Part shown: positions 1-13,500 of the stretch, piece by piece
Numbering within the stretch: the first letter of the stretch is position 1
Layout: every line of letters begins with the position of its first letter
Assembly (NCBI RefSeq): GCF_000524195.1
Contig: NW_020170433.1
Location: forward strand, 428,777-492,776
DNA length: 64,000 nt
Source: Echinococcus granulosus
Taxonomy: Eukaryota; Platyhelminthes; Cestoda; Cyclophyllidea; Taeniidae
Direction: 5' to 3'
Notes under the pieces: model-generated
Told to the model about the DNA's origin: nothing
Database searches by the model: none
What the model saw: only the letters and a program-made list of their open reading frames with translations
Made by a program: the position numbers and the translations under genes

Positions 1-500
1 ACTGGCCTAAGAGCGGAGTCAGATAACAAAGGACGGGATTTGAAATAATTCCATGGGCATAAGGTTTTGCATCAATTCCACCCTGGCGCTTTGTTCTCAC
101 TTCAGTGCTCCCTAGTCATATCTATTTGGGCTCAACCCAACCAGAAGAGAGATGGAGGAGTTACTCCGTGTTCACTTCTTTGGCATCTTCGCACAAGTAC
201 CGTGGACAGCTCTGCAAATAATCGTTCCGGATGTTTCACGGCCAGTGTTGCTTCAGTTGTTAATAGCATTTCTGCAGATCAGGAGACTGGGGCATTTGAA
301 GAAGGCAGACGTTATTTTCAACCCTTCTGTTAAAGGTTGTCACAGATTCTCCTACCCGAAGGTGTTTGTCCTATAGGATAGCGTTCGGTTTTCTCTAACA
401 TCAATGTAGCGTACCAAAACTTCCTGAAGACGAAAGAAGACATGGTACTTGGGCAGAACATTTGTTATCAACGCATTGAGTACCTGACGCTGCTCAGCGG
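1..500 (+). repeat. Dispersed repeat, copy A
   Basis: The first 500 bases align by eye with 14,345-14,830. Shared blocks include ctttgttctcacttcag, the tatctatttggg block, agagagatggagga, and acgaaagaagacat followed by gggcagaa. Similarity already exists at base 1, so the element starts before the window. Copies are heavily diverged, and the fragments have no long open frame. The class is unknown; a non-autonomous retroposon or the end of a larger element is possible. Confidence 0.65.
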
Positions 501-1469
501 AAGTACAGAAGTAGAGCCTTAAGTGGCCTTTAAGTTGAAATGAAGCTATAAACAAATAGTCAAGGTATTACATGACCCACTTCGCCGGTATGTTTGATAA
601 TAGAGAAACACGTTTGCGTTGTCTTAGTTGAGATAGCTGTTGTTATTGAGCAGAACGATTTTAGTCGCGCTTTCCGAAATCTGCTATAGTTTATACACCC
701 TCGACTTATTAATTCTTCAGCAAAGTACAAAAGATGCTGAATATGATTTTCTGTTGCCTAATTATTTCTCCGTTGATTGGGTGGTATTTCGATACAAGTA
801 AGACAAATCTGCAGACATTCACTTGGCGATTTATAAACGCAACTTTGACCTTAATGTTTTCCGACAGTCTGGCGTCAGCAGCTTGTCTTAGATGTGCGGA
901 GGTGACTCCTCCTAGACCAGTGAACCTCATAAAATCGCTTAATCATATGCAATGAATAAATGAATTTAGACCTGGGGCACCTCTTTAAAGAAATATGGTG
1001 AAAGGGAATGCGAAGATAGTCGTATAGTTATGCTGCGTTGGTCAAACATCCAATGCACCTTGGTATTTTATGCACAATTTTGTAATCTGGATATCGTGTT
1101 TTTTCGAGTGAATGTACTGCTATGAAGTAAAATTACCAAGATCTCCTACTTTTGTAATGTTCTTGAAATCATGATAGTTGGATTCGCTGAATTCGTTTAT
1201 AAGGGTCCGAATACATTCTTTTACACTCTTCTAATGAAACAGCATTTCAATCACCATATATGAGCTCCGAGATAATCCAATCCCCTGGTTACTTGGAGTA
1301 CCAATCGCGTTAAAAACTGTGTGCTCATCCTCTCTCATTCACAGATATCGTAAATGGTGACTTAACCAAGCATAGGTTCGTAATCTGATGTCGTCTTTTT
1401 GTGTTTGCATTCGCCTTCTTCGGCTGTAGCCCGTTCATCCCGTCCCAGTTGGTCTTTCACACAACACAG

Positions 1470-1598
1470 TGGACAAGTGGGAGATCCCCAAGTCCTCCGT
1501 CGTTCTCAAAGAGCGTATAGGAAAGGGTCAATTCGGTGAGGTCTATAAAGCAGTCTGGAATGGCACCACTCTGGTTGCTGTCAAAACACTTCGTGCAA
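1470..1598 (+). CDS. Kinase exon: ATP-binding lobe
   Basis: The exon follows the acceptor acacag at 1464-1469 and ends at donor GCAA/GTAAGT (GT at 1599). It reads [19 protein letters not shown], then [23 protein letters not shown], covering the linker, the glycine-rich loop and the beta-3 lysine. The DKWEI entry is shared with Abl and Src-type kinases. It starts with a split codon (two bases TG) and ends one base into a codon, which the next exon's AC completes to Asn. No coding sequence is seen between window start and this exon. Confidence 0.88.
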
Positions 1599-4500
1599 GT
1601 AAGTCGTCAGTCCTTTTCAGTTTCTTTGGTGGTACCAAGGTCATAACAGTCAAAGAAGTCGTTGCCTTGGTCAATATAATGTTTATATTGATAGTAAAGA
1701 GGGAATTTTTGGTACCAAAATTTGGAGTCTGGGAATTTTTGCTGCGGCTCCAGCCCGTCTTCAAGGGGTGAGCCATGTCATTTCGCCCACTTGATTGTGG
1801 TTGACACCTCGCTTCAATCGTGTGATTAGCCCTTACGAAAACTTCATTAATGCCATTAGCTGGAGCCCGAACTACCAAAAGCCCACTCCTTCAGTTCGCT
1901 TTGACGCTTTATCCTTCTGCACCATTTTGGTATTCTCATCACCCGAAGTTTTTTTTACTTGAAAATCCTAAGACGGTGAAACCCGCACAGTCAGTTAACG
2001 TTAGGGCTGTGATTAATCAGGACATGGACCGATCCACAGCCTTTACATTCAGGTTCCTTGTAACCTCCTCAAGTGCTGCTCTTCTGTTTTCACGAGTCAA
2101 TGCTAAGGTTCTTTGTTCTTCATGAATGCAGCTGCAATCGACTCTGCATCTACTGCCTTTGAAGCTATTTACAAATTTTTCTCTATTTATCTGAGTTCAA
2201 AGTTGTGTTTTGCAGGTCCACTACCCTCGAATAACTCCGACTCCGTGGTAGCTCTGCGTCTGACAGTCTGTGTAGTTAGATGCTTTGACCTTTGCTCTGT
2301 CCAATCTAGCGCATGCATTTTTGTTCGCGATTTCGCCTTCTTGAGGGTGTCTTGATGGCGAAATTCAATCCAACACACGTACCAACGGTGACGGGTGTGT
2401 AACGCAGTCCACTTTGGCCCAGTGAGTCACTCGGAGTGTGCGCGCACGAATATTTGCCTACTATTTTTAGTAGGAGGTTGGCTTCTTTTCCGTCCCTCGC
2501 TGCCTTTCTACCCATCTAGCATCTAACAACGGTCGCGGTGGTGGTGATGCTGGCAGTAATAAGAGGCAAGAACAGAGCAAGACGGTCAGTTTAAGGCGTA
2601 GAACGAAAGTCCCCCCTCTCCCTCATCTACTTTTGGCTGACGCTGAGATGAGGCGGACAAGGTAGTGTGAAGCCACTCCCTAACTTGTTAGGCTACCGTG
2701 AAGTCAGTGTATTACGTGGTAGCCAACCTAATGACTAAGCTTTGCAGTGAGGAGCATCTTCTGTTTTGCTTGTTCTTTCTCTACTCTAGTTGTGCTGAAG
2801 ATGCCTATGCTCATGCGGTCTTCTAACTCAAAATTATTTCGTTTAAGGCTTAAAACTGGCTTACAGGTTGTATCTTCATTCTCCTTTTCCATCATGAAGC
2901 CCGAAATTTTCATCATTGGCCTTTTTGCTACCCATTTCTCACTACCATCTTCTAGAATACTATTTTTATCATCGAGGTAACTGATTTATTTTATCTCATC
3001 CTAGGGTACTTATCTTAGTGCTCGGAGCCCCTTTCGAACGTCGTGCTAGAGTTAGTGTGAAATTTATAATCTGCCTCGTTTTTAAACGCCTTGAGGTCAC
3101 CTAAACAATTAAAAAGGATGATAAGAAGCATTTTTTCAGATCGTTAGAGCAATTTTTATCCTTAAAGGTGAAGAGTAAAACATTCATCCTGCTCAACATT
3201 AATGTGATAATCATCAATTCAGTTTTTTGTTCTTGCAATCGAAATTTCCTCCTTTTTACAGTTTACAATGCAGTGGAATTCGTTTCATTCCGAAAAATAC
3301 AACAAATGCCTCTTTGAATTCTGTCTTTTTCGAATTTTTCAGTAATTTATCTTGAAATAGAATACAACCCATTTTAAAACTCATTGAACTGGTGAAGAGC
3401 ATTTTAAAAACTCAGGCGGCACCAGTACCTATACCGCAGATGCAGTTTAAAAGTAAACAGCAAGCGAGTGTTAGTTCATTTTGCCCAATTATATCTTCTT
3501 ATAGCTTTTAAATTGGCAATTCATTTTCCTTTTTTGGCAGTGAATCCAGTCCTGAAGTGCATTTGCATGGCCAGGATAATTGGTTCTCCTCATTCCACTT
3601 GGATTGCTTCAATTTGCAGAGCAGCTCTGTGGAAGAGCTATTTTGGGGTCAAGCACGCATTTCGTTTTATAATCCTTCAATGTGAACAGATACCAACATT
3701 TCTCAGGGGAGAATCGACCGTTGCATTGCCATTACCGCTAATTTTCCGTTTAGAGATTCAACTCACCTCGTATCAAAAATATCACACACCCACTTTGTTT
3801 TCCACTCCGTTACTCTTCTTGCGGCACGATTTGGTAAAAACAGTCTCAATAAGCCGATGAAGAGCACACATCACATATTTGTGTCGCTCTGAAATGGTTA
3901 GGGGTGACTCAAAATTATATTATAAAATTATATATTATATTATATATTATATGTATATTATATATATTATATATATAATATAATATATTATATATTATAT
4001 TATAAAAAGGCTAAAAGTGTGCTTTTAAACGGAATACCTGATGAGATTCCACTCCTTCCACCCCGTCAAGCCTTGTTGATGTCGGATCAACTTATTGTTT
4101 CTCCTTCCAGAAGGCATCTTGGCGTGAGTCATTCCAAGCATGTTTGGGGACGCTACTCTCCTCATCCCCTTACAAAGTAAACAGAGCACATAGTGGTGGC
4201 ATAGTGAACAGTCGACTAGGCTGGAGCTTATCATCACCTCTCCGTGCGATGAAACTCACGCACTTTCTGGTAGTGTATGTAGGGCAGCCGGTTGTTTGGA
4301 CCTCCTACCGTGTGAACGCGAGTCTTTTGTTTAATGTTCGTGCAGTGCAGTGAAGTAAAGTTGTCATGTCAATAATAAATGACATCTACCGGTAATCTCC
4401 ATTGTGAATACAACGTGAACTTTACATCATTTCGTGCGTTTGGGTATTTACAATAAAAAAAAATGTCTGGTAATTGCTGGATAGTGTAGAATTTGACTGA

Positions 4501-7500
4501 CCTATCCACCGCGAACAAACCGTATTCATAGACAAAATTGATGGAGATGTATCTGGTTTCTCTCTGCTTGGATGTTTTATTTATGAGAAGGGTTAATAAC
4601 AAACCGTTCGTCATCGTTTACGATGTGCTTTTACATTCAAGAAGGAGAGAATTGTGTTTCTACTACGATAGAAATTTTCTGACTTAGCGTGTGTTTTTAA
4701 ACAATTTCAGGCTTTTTCAAAATTTCTCAGAAATAGTTTACCAATTCTTGTTGCTACTTACAAATTCTCGTTTCATTTTTCTGCCCCCGGACGTTTTTTA
4801 TGAAGCCTATAGATGGGAGGCGGTCCCACCTTTATTTTATCCCTCGAAAAGGCATCGGTTTTGTGAGCGATTCCTCTGCGGGATGCACCACAACTTTTAA
4901 GCAGTCACGGAAGACGGTTGCGAGGTGTGATTTTGGAAGTTGCCTCATTATGAGCACAGGAAAGGGACGGAAGGCTATTGACAGAGCTGTTGCTGATGTG
5001 GGAACTAAATCGCAAGGCTTAGAAGCCTCGCTTACATGTATGTTCCACTACAGTATCCTGACAATACGCAGTTTCCAACATGTTTTATCAATAGGAAAGG
5101 GTGCTCCGTAACTTCTTTCTGTGAATAAATGCTAACGATGATTTGACTTTTTCAGGTGAGAAATGATTTTGCACACCTCTAAGGTAAGGAAAAAATACCC
5201 ATCGCAGAATCATGGGGCATTTTACTTTCGGTAACTTTTTTTACCCTTTTGGCACTTTTTGTCGGAGTTGTTTTTAGGTGGTGTGGCTATCGTCACTAAC
5301 GCAAGCGAAAGATAAGTAGATTTTGTTTTGTTGTAACCGCACAAGGAAATCGGTTGTTTTACTGCAAAACTTTACCCGTTTTAATTTCCACTCCCGAGTG
5401 GTCATTTAAACTCAGGAATTTTTGGGTGCTTTTTCACGTTTGTCCAGCGGTCAGTTTCAATATCGCGCTGTTAAGGAATTGTCTTTCTTGTATTCGATCT
5501 GTCCTTATTCTCATTCAAATTTTGTGTGTATCCAAGAATGGGAAAATTGTCAGGTAGTGCTGCTTGCATCCAATTTCATTTCTTAAACACTCCGAGCCGT
5601 TTCCTAGTGGGTAATGGGCCGGAAATTGGTTCTCTGCTTCTCCTCTTGATTGGTCACTAAATTTATGCTTTTCTCAAAAGACGGGTGCAAGTGATGCCAC
5701 CTTGTTCCATTTTTCATCAAAATTCTGGTGTTACTGGCTTACTGCAGGTATGCGGAGGTGCGTGATTATTCTCGACGCCTGGTCGACAAACAGCGGCTAT
5801 TTTCCTTCTGCAGGTCATTTCGTGACGGTGTAGATGACGCTAAGTTGCAGCAGTTCTCTAACTTCCGGCCAAAATTTTCAGGATTCCTTTTTGCCATGGA
5901 TTCACATACATCTGATTTGCTTACTTAAACATTTGAATAAAAGCTGCCCACCAGGAAGTATTGAGAGGAAGCAGGTTTTTAGAATCATACTAACCCAGCT
6001 ACGAACGCGCATATCCTCTTAGCCTCTTAAATCATTTGCTCGTTTTCTTACGTCTCATTTTGCACCTTTCCTTGACGAATAGTGACTCAATATTTTGTCG
6101 TAAATGGGTGACTGCAAACATTACCCCCCATAGACGAATTGTCGCCTTTTTCGTAATACGTCTTCGTGTCCATTTCTTTTTTCTCTATTTTTTAATGCCA
6201 TTTTATGGAGCTTATGGTCTTCAAAGTACAATGTTATGATTGCGAAATTTGCTTTATTTGTTGGCCGGATAGGAGTCGCTTATTTCTACTTTCTCCGACA
6301 TTATTTTTGTTCACCTTGATAAGGAAAGTGTAGCGGATAAAATCATACAGTACTTCAGCTTTCATTTACGCTGTATTCGCATGGTTTCTAGGTCTTAAAA
6401 TATATTTGAATTAGACTTGTTAATGTCGATGAGATTTCGTAGCTGATGCTCTTCAAAGAAGGATAGATACTGCTTGTAATTGGTTGACTTGGATACCTGT
6501 TAAAATTGCCCAAACAGCAGAGAGCTTCCCGTACCTTCTCATACACTGTCCATCTTCCAGGTTGGGAAAAGGTTAGCACTCACTACACACACATTTACCT
6601 CTGTCTGTGTGTGTTGCGTTGATGCTTTAATCATAGACAAGAATGGACTTTGTCCACGCTCTTTGCAAACGCTGAGGCCCGGAGCGGTAATAATGTGCAA
6701 CTGCGAGGGCAAAGGTTTTCGCCTCTTGACTGTACTACCTTCGCACCAGTGTAGCCACGTCAAGTCGCCCCCGTCATTTGCATTTGGCAAGCAGCACTCT
6801 ATTTAGTGATTCAAGATCTCAAGGAGGCTTGCTGTATTTGTTTTTCACCTTCTTAAAACTGCATGCATTGATGTGGGATGTAGTGTCTGCCCAGGTTGGG
6901 AGTCCATTTGCTGCTTATATTTCAGAATCAAGACGAGTATTTCGTCCTGACCGAGGGTTTATTTGTTTGTTTACATGTGCCGAAAAAGGAGGATTTTTTA
7001 AACGAATCTTAGTTGTGTTGAATTCTCTACTTTATCCATTTTCCATTGCGTGCCTTTTGCAACTATCCAAGTATCAAAAGACTGGCTTCTGTTCATAGAC
7101 TTACTGTTCGGGTTCATTGGCGAATTGGTTGACTATGTCCTTTAGCGTTCTGGTTTATGGTGGTGGCAATTAGATCCGGGACCAAGACAAGCCAAAACAA
7201 GATCTTGTTCATTCACGCAACCCTCCCCATGGCAACAGTTGCTTTGGCGTCCATTAATCCACACCCACACCCAACGTGCACACACGGGGCTTGACGATTC
7301 TTCGAAGGACTTTTGAAAAAATACCTTCAAACTGGTTCTTGGAAAGGGCCTAGTCCAACAAGGGGCCATTTTTTGTCTGATGAAGCAGTTAAATTTAGCT
7401 TTGTGAGGGTGCTTTGTCTTAAGTATTAAAATGCCGCCTGTATCAATGCTACGATTTCGTATTCAAGAATTTCAGTACTTTTTCTTAACTAATTCCCTTT

Positions 7501-10500
7501 ACGAAATGTGATAGCTTCAAACAACATCCATGATAACTTTTTGTATAATCAAAATAGTTTTTGACGTCCCTCCGGCTTGATTTGTGAGAATAATTAGTGT
7601 TTGCTAAGCTTTGTCATGGTCTGAGAAGTGTAAACTCGAAAACTATATGGCCTTAAAAGATGCCATAGTTCGAATGATCTCATGTCGTCTTGTTTAACCG
7701 CTTTTTACATCTTACGCTTCTGTTTGCCAAACATTTGTGCGAACTTTTGTGTTTTGTTGTGCTTTTCGCACCACCGAACGATTTTCAGATACTCTGGGAA
7801 ACATCGCTTTAATTCAACTTGATAGGCGTTGTTTTTTCTTGACCTTGAGAAGTATCTGTTGACGATGTGACCGTTAGATCCAGAACTCCATTTTTGATAG
7901 GTTGATCTGATTTTCGCACGATACTTACGCCAGTTTCCAACCTTTAGGGAGGCGCACCCGCCAATAGTATGGTTCATGTAGCTCAAACTAAAAAATTGCA
8001 ATTTTTAACAAATCCAAGTTCTCATTCAATTAGTTTATCTCGCCGTTCTAGTTTAAAGTACGCTTTGAAAGCCTTTTTCACAAATGGCTTGTCTGTGTGC
8101 CCAAGTTCATCATTTAATTGGTAGTTTTCCATCTTGCATGGCAATTTGGACATATTTTCCGAAACAAAACTCCTAAATACTTTGCCTTTTCTTTCCTTAA
8201 ATAAAAGTTACATTACTTAAAAACACATTGTTCATCTCCCCTTTGTGCCTTGACATTTAGGTTCCCCGTGTTGGTACCTTGATTGGTTCCTTTGGCATTT
8301 TGTTAACTACTTTTGCAGAACTTTCCACGCATTGGCATCCAATGCCTCCCCTCTTCGTTAGACGCTTATGCACATTGTACTCTATGTGTTGTACAATTAA
8401 AGCACGAAGTTTTCTAAGCTTTGACTATTTAATTTTTGATAGCATTACGTTCACTTTGTCCCAAGTCTTGTACCTCAATTTCTCGCCTCCAATTATTTGC
8501 TGCTTTTCTGTGATCCTATGGTATCTAAAAAGGTATACCAGTAACCTAACAGAAAGTACACTTAATGTAGTCCCAGCTTTTTTTGAACGTACATTTGATG
8601 CCTTTTTTTCCTTTGGGTCACTTGGTTTTCGCCACTTACATTCTCACTGCGCCTCTTATCTGCGTGCAGCTATTGTGTTATTAGCTATTCTAGCAATCAT
8701 CCTCTAGGCAGGAGGTGAATGTGTCACCGCTTACCTTCTCCTGCTCTTTCTTTCAAATTTGGGATTGCCATGAGATAGCAACGAAATCTCGTTTCCACGT
8801 ATCGGTATTTTTGTTAAACATTTACCAACGTGTCCAACTCTGAGCAGCCACTATATTCTTTGGTTTTTTTGGTCTAGTTTATTCCCCTCAGCATTGTACC
8901 ATATCTGTGGTGAATAAATACTTCGTGAAACACAATGATGTGCTACAGAAGCAAACACCCATGAATCAGTGCCTTTGGTTTTATAAAAGTGGATTTTATC
9001 TTCCGAAAATGTTATTTCATACTGCCTCATATCGTTTAAGTAAATTCACTTAATTACCAAAGTAATGAAGATGCTTTTGAAGATATTAGGTGCTGTTACT
9101 TATGTCCTTTATAGGTTAAAATGTTAAGGGTCTGCCTTTCATCATATCGCTTCGCTCCTACTCCCTTGCATGTCCACTATTCCTTTCAATTATTTCATTT
9201 TTGGAACTCTATGAGGAAGCAAATCTTGTTTAATTGCATCAGAAGCCTCATATCCCAGGGGGCACATGTGGATTGCTTCTTTCTACTAGTGGTTCTCTTG
9301 CACCTATCTACCAATTACTTCGTCAATCTATCCGAGGTTAGCTTAGCGAAATCGCGCTATCACTTTTTGAACAAACTTCTAAAAGTTTCATTCTAACTAC
9401 AAGAATTTGCTTGTGTCGACTAAGAAAGATCAAAACTCCCCACCTTACCGTCCATTGGCAATTTAAAATTCATCAATTTCTCAATATTTGGAATCAACAC
9501 GAAATGTCAATGCATACGCTTTTACCAATTGAAGAAGTAGACACAATTTTTCGAATTCTTTACCGGCGCTTTTTATTCTTACCATACCGTAACACTTATG
9601 CACCCACGGTGTGCTTTTTAACCTTCTCCGCTTCGTATTTGGGCTCGATTTATGTTTTTTCCCATGAAGTGCCATAGTATCCAAGTAAACACATACATCC
9701 TATACATAACATATGACTAATCACTTTTCCCTACCAAGGAAAGGTGAGAACTAATTATTTAGTGATACGACTTACCTTTATCGGCCAAATGGCTTGAAAG
9801 TATCCACCCACGCCACGAACAAGCGAAGAAAATTGTCAAAAATATAGAGGTTCCTCCACAGAATGTAGACATTGCTACTCTTTTTCGCTTCCAAGTAACA
9901 TTGTCAGTGTATCAGTTTTGCCTTCAATGATTCCCATTACGCATTTATTATCCTTTCTCCCTCTTTCAAGTTTAAAACTACTACGTGAAAATAAATTTTG
10001 ATCAAGTGCATCGATATCTGCATCACCACTTTAAAGTAGATGGTCGACAAGATTTGTTTTTCCCTAACACCGGCCTACACAACCTCCACATTTCCATTTG
10101 CAATTTCCACTTTTTTTTCCTCCACTATACGAGCGTTGATCCCTGGATCTAGCTGAGATCGTTTCGGCTGTCGAGTTCGCTATAATGTTTTGTGAATGAT
10201 GCCTCAAATATTTCTCCCTCATAAACTAACTCAAAAATATCCCAGGTCCTCCCTCGTGTCCTTTGAATGCTTACTATTGCCTTCATACTTTCATGCTGGC
10301 AATTGCTGTGAAATTTTGTGGCGTAATTTTTTGAATAGGGCAAAGTCCTATCACTGCTAAGAAAGAGGTGACTACCAAGTTCGTGAAACACCTTATCAAC
10401 AGATTCAACTTTGGTGGTTCTAGAGCACATCTTCATATCATATTCTTTAACTTTCTCTTCTCTGCGGTTTTAGCTTTGTGTTGCGTCCGTGATCGGTAAG

Positions 10501-13500
10501 TGTTCTACAGAACATAAGGTTGTCCGATAAAAGCACTATCATTATGAGTGTCTGCATTTTAGGTTTATCCAAATCTTTGCCTCAAAATCGAAGCAGATGA
10601 ACCATGGAAGTTATTCATAAAGCCAATCCGTATAATTGCCGCTTTTCTATTTATATCTTGAAATTATCAGTGCCGTGGTCTAGCTAGAGCTGTTGTGGTG
10701 GTAGGATTTAAAATATCACCCTCCGAGCAGAGATTCAAATATTTCGCTATAACTGCGTCCATAATTTTCTTGTCTCTTGGGCTAACACGAAGGTGTCAAG
10801 GCTTCACTTTCATGTCTTTGGGTGTTCGAAATTCCTACATTCTATTTGCTTTAGCAATCAGGCTAGAGCATTGCGGCATGGAGTATAAACTTTTCAACTC
10901 CAACTGAAGAAATTACTGCTAGTATCAAAATATTTAACTCTGAGCGTATCAGAAGTGGATTCGATATAATGGAAAACAAATAAATGAAAATGTCTAAGAT
11001 TTAGTGTGAAGATAACACCCATTCACCGTGTCACTTTGCCTTTTTACACATCTTGAACCTCAAAGACACATTTTGTAAGCAATTTTATTGCATTGGTTAT
11101 GCGCATTCATTATTAACTGTATTCCATGCAGTGGATCTGGATATTTTTTACTCAGCTTGCGCTAACTGTTCAAAGTTGAAAACATTCGTTTGCATTCATT
11201 GTTTAGCAGGCAGGTTGATCTTTTGTCCGATTTCACTGCACGGCAGGTTATGCGTTGACCAAATCTCTATGATTGGGTAGGGGTTCCGCGTGCTTACTGG
11301 ATGTCCACAGCACTGCGTGACCGCTGCCGTGATGGGTTGCTAGTCGCCACGACCGGGCTCACTACTGACGCATAGAAGTGTGGCAATATTGTAATGTTTA
11401 CACGTCTCAAGTATCCCAATGCTGAGTACCTCACATCCTCAAATGTGAGAAAATACTAACGGCTTGTGGTTTTGAACATTCGTTGAAAGAAAGCTTCATC
11501 CACCACCACATCTCTTTCCGTGTACTGTTTTCTGTCATCTTTACGAATGGTCTCTGGATTTGTTCACGAAATTTGCGTTGGCTATCACAAGTAGTAGTGC
11601 AACGCATAGTACCTCTACAGTGAATCGAAAGTTTCTCCCTAGACACAGTCAAACGGACGGTTAACAGCCTCTCATCCTCACCCGGTGGTTAATTTTGTTT
11701 TCCATCATTTTTCTTTCCTAGACTTGTGCAATGCGGAGGACTTTCTAATGGAAGCGCAGACAATGAAGCGATTGCACCACCCACACCTTATCCAGTTGTA
11801 CGCGGTGTGCACACAGTCGGCGCCGTTCTACCTCATCACGGAGCTCATGTCGAAGGGCTCCTTACTTGCCTTCCTCCAGTCCGCAGAGGGGCGAGCGCTG
11901 GGTGTGGCGGGCCTTGCGCTGCTTGCGGTGCAGGTAGCCTCCGGCATGGCCTACCTCGAGTCCCAACGCTACGTGCACCGCGATCTCGCCGCGCGCAACT
12001 GCCTTGTTGGGGAGGGCAATGTTGTCAAGATTGGAGACTTTGGCCTCGCTCGCATGATCCACGTGAGTGTCTGTGCTCTCGCTGCACGATATGTTCCTCT
12101 GCTTCCCCCTCTGTGAGGTCTTAGTTCACCACGTTTCTGATGACGGAAACGTTATAATCTCTAGGGTCTTCAGGCTTCTTTCTCTAGTTTTTATTCGAAC
12201 TCATCACTTCTCATTGGCCCAATAGGGTCTTCTGGTTCCTCATTATGTTCCATCATTCTCCTCAACTAAGCCTTTCGGGATACCTGCGACGGTTTCCGTT
12301 GCCAATTTTTCTGTAGCTGATTCTACCAGAATCATTTTTCTTCTATTTTTCCATTTTAATCTCTCGGCTGTTTCGTTTTTTCCTCGGCCTTCACTCTGGC
12401 TGCTTATTTTTTTTAGGATAGGATCCTCTGATCCGTTGTTTTTATCTTGCCCTCAGCAGTGGTTTACCCTTTCGAAGTATGACGTCTACATTTCCAAACT
12501 GTAGGTAGCTGAAATGTCGGAATCAATAAATTCTACTTTCTCTACACATTTTCAGTTGCGGTAAAGGCACATCTGCAATACGTTCTGTCGTTCTCCCTTA
12601 TCAAAAGTTTCCCCTTTTAAACTCCTGCTATTGATAGAATGTGAAACCTATCCATAAAATCAGCCATACGATCGCTATTGTCCTATCAGCAATCTTTAAG
12701 ACCCCCTTTTTTTTCACTTCGGGTGTTGAGATTTCGCTCTCATTAAACAGATGGCACTTTAATGGTTCCCTTTGTCATACTGTCACCAACTTTTTATCTT
12801 TATTGTCAACTTAAAAATGCAAATTCTTGTCTTTTACCCCGTTCTTGATGGTTCAATGTTTTTTTAACTGTTTTAGCCGAAATACCTATAAGAACTTCTC
12901 CACAAACACCGAAACCTCATTTTTAGTTGAAGGGTAGAAACTTCAACAAAATCGGTTTTGATCGTACTTATAAAAGAACGGGCTTACTTACATTTTTCAC
13001 CCTAAACTTGGTCTCATTCTTTTCCTCATTATTTCTATTCCGTCTTGAGAATTTTTAAAGCATATTTTTTTCTAGGCTCGTTTCATTCACTAAAAATAAA
13101 TAATTTTACGTCGCATGAATTATTTAATGTTTGTCTAATTTTTCAAAAGCGAAATGAACTTGTTTTGTGACCGGTTTAGGAATGCCCAATCGTCATAACT
13201 CTTGGTTTCATGTCAGTTGAAATGACTTTTCAAATCGACTCGATGGCCACTTTTTAATGACTTCAAAGAAGGCAAGGAGGCAAACTGTCGATGATTTTAC
13301 TCCATCGGAAATTGTAATGCTACCAGAGGAAGGAAATGATTGTTTTTTTTTCAAAAAGTCCGTCATGAAGTTGTGGCACTTAACTTCTTTTTTTGTCTCC
13401 AGTGCACTTGAACTGACAAGATGTTGACAAATTTTTAGCTTCATTTTAGATATTTTTTATTTGTTTGGACTTTAAACATTTGTCACATGTTGCTGTAACT

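Noticed and set aside
3468..3860. 130-codon + strand frame
   Set aside because: It starts at a non-ATG codon and shows no domain or repeat; it lies in intron sequence.
7705..8001. 98-codon - strand frame with a basic, Lys/Arg-rich product
   Set aside because: The composition is somewhat protein-like, but no family, promoter or splice context is recognisable. It could be rescued only by expression or conservation data.
8279..8707. 142-codon + strand open frame in kinase intron 1
   Set aside because: It begins at a TTG, is rich in Phe/Ser/Leu as expected from T-rich sequence, has no motif, and lies inside an intron. Chance is most likely.
11726..12124. 132-codon frame overlapping the kinase exon
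   Set aside because: It is an out-of-frame shadow of the exon 11722-12062, caused by its G+C-rich codons.
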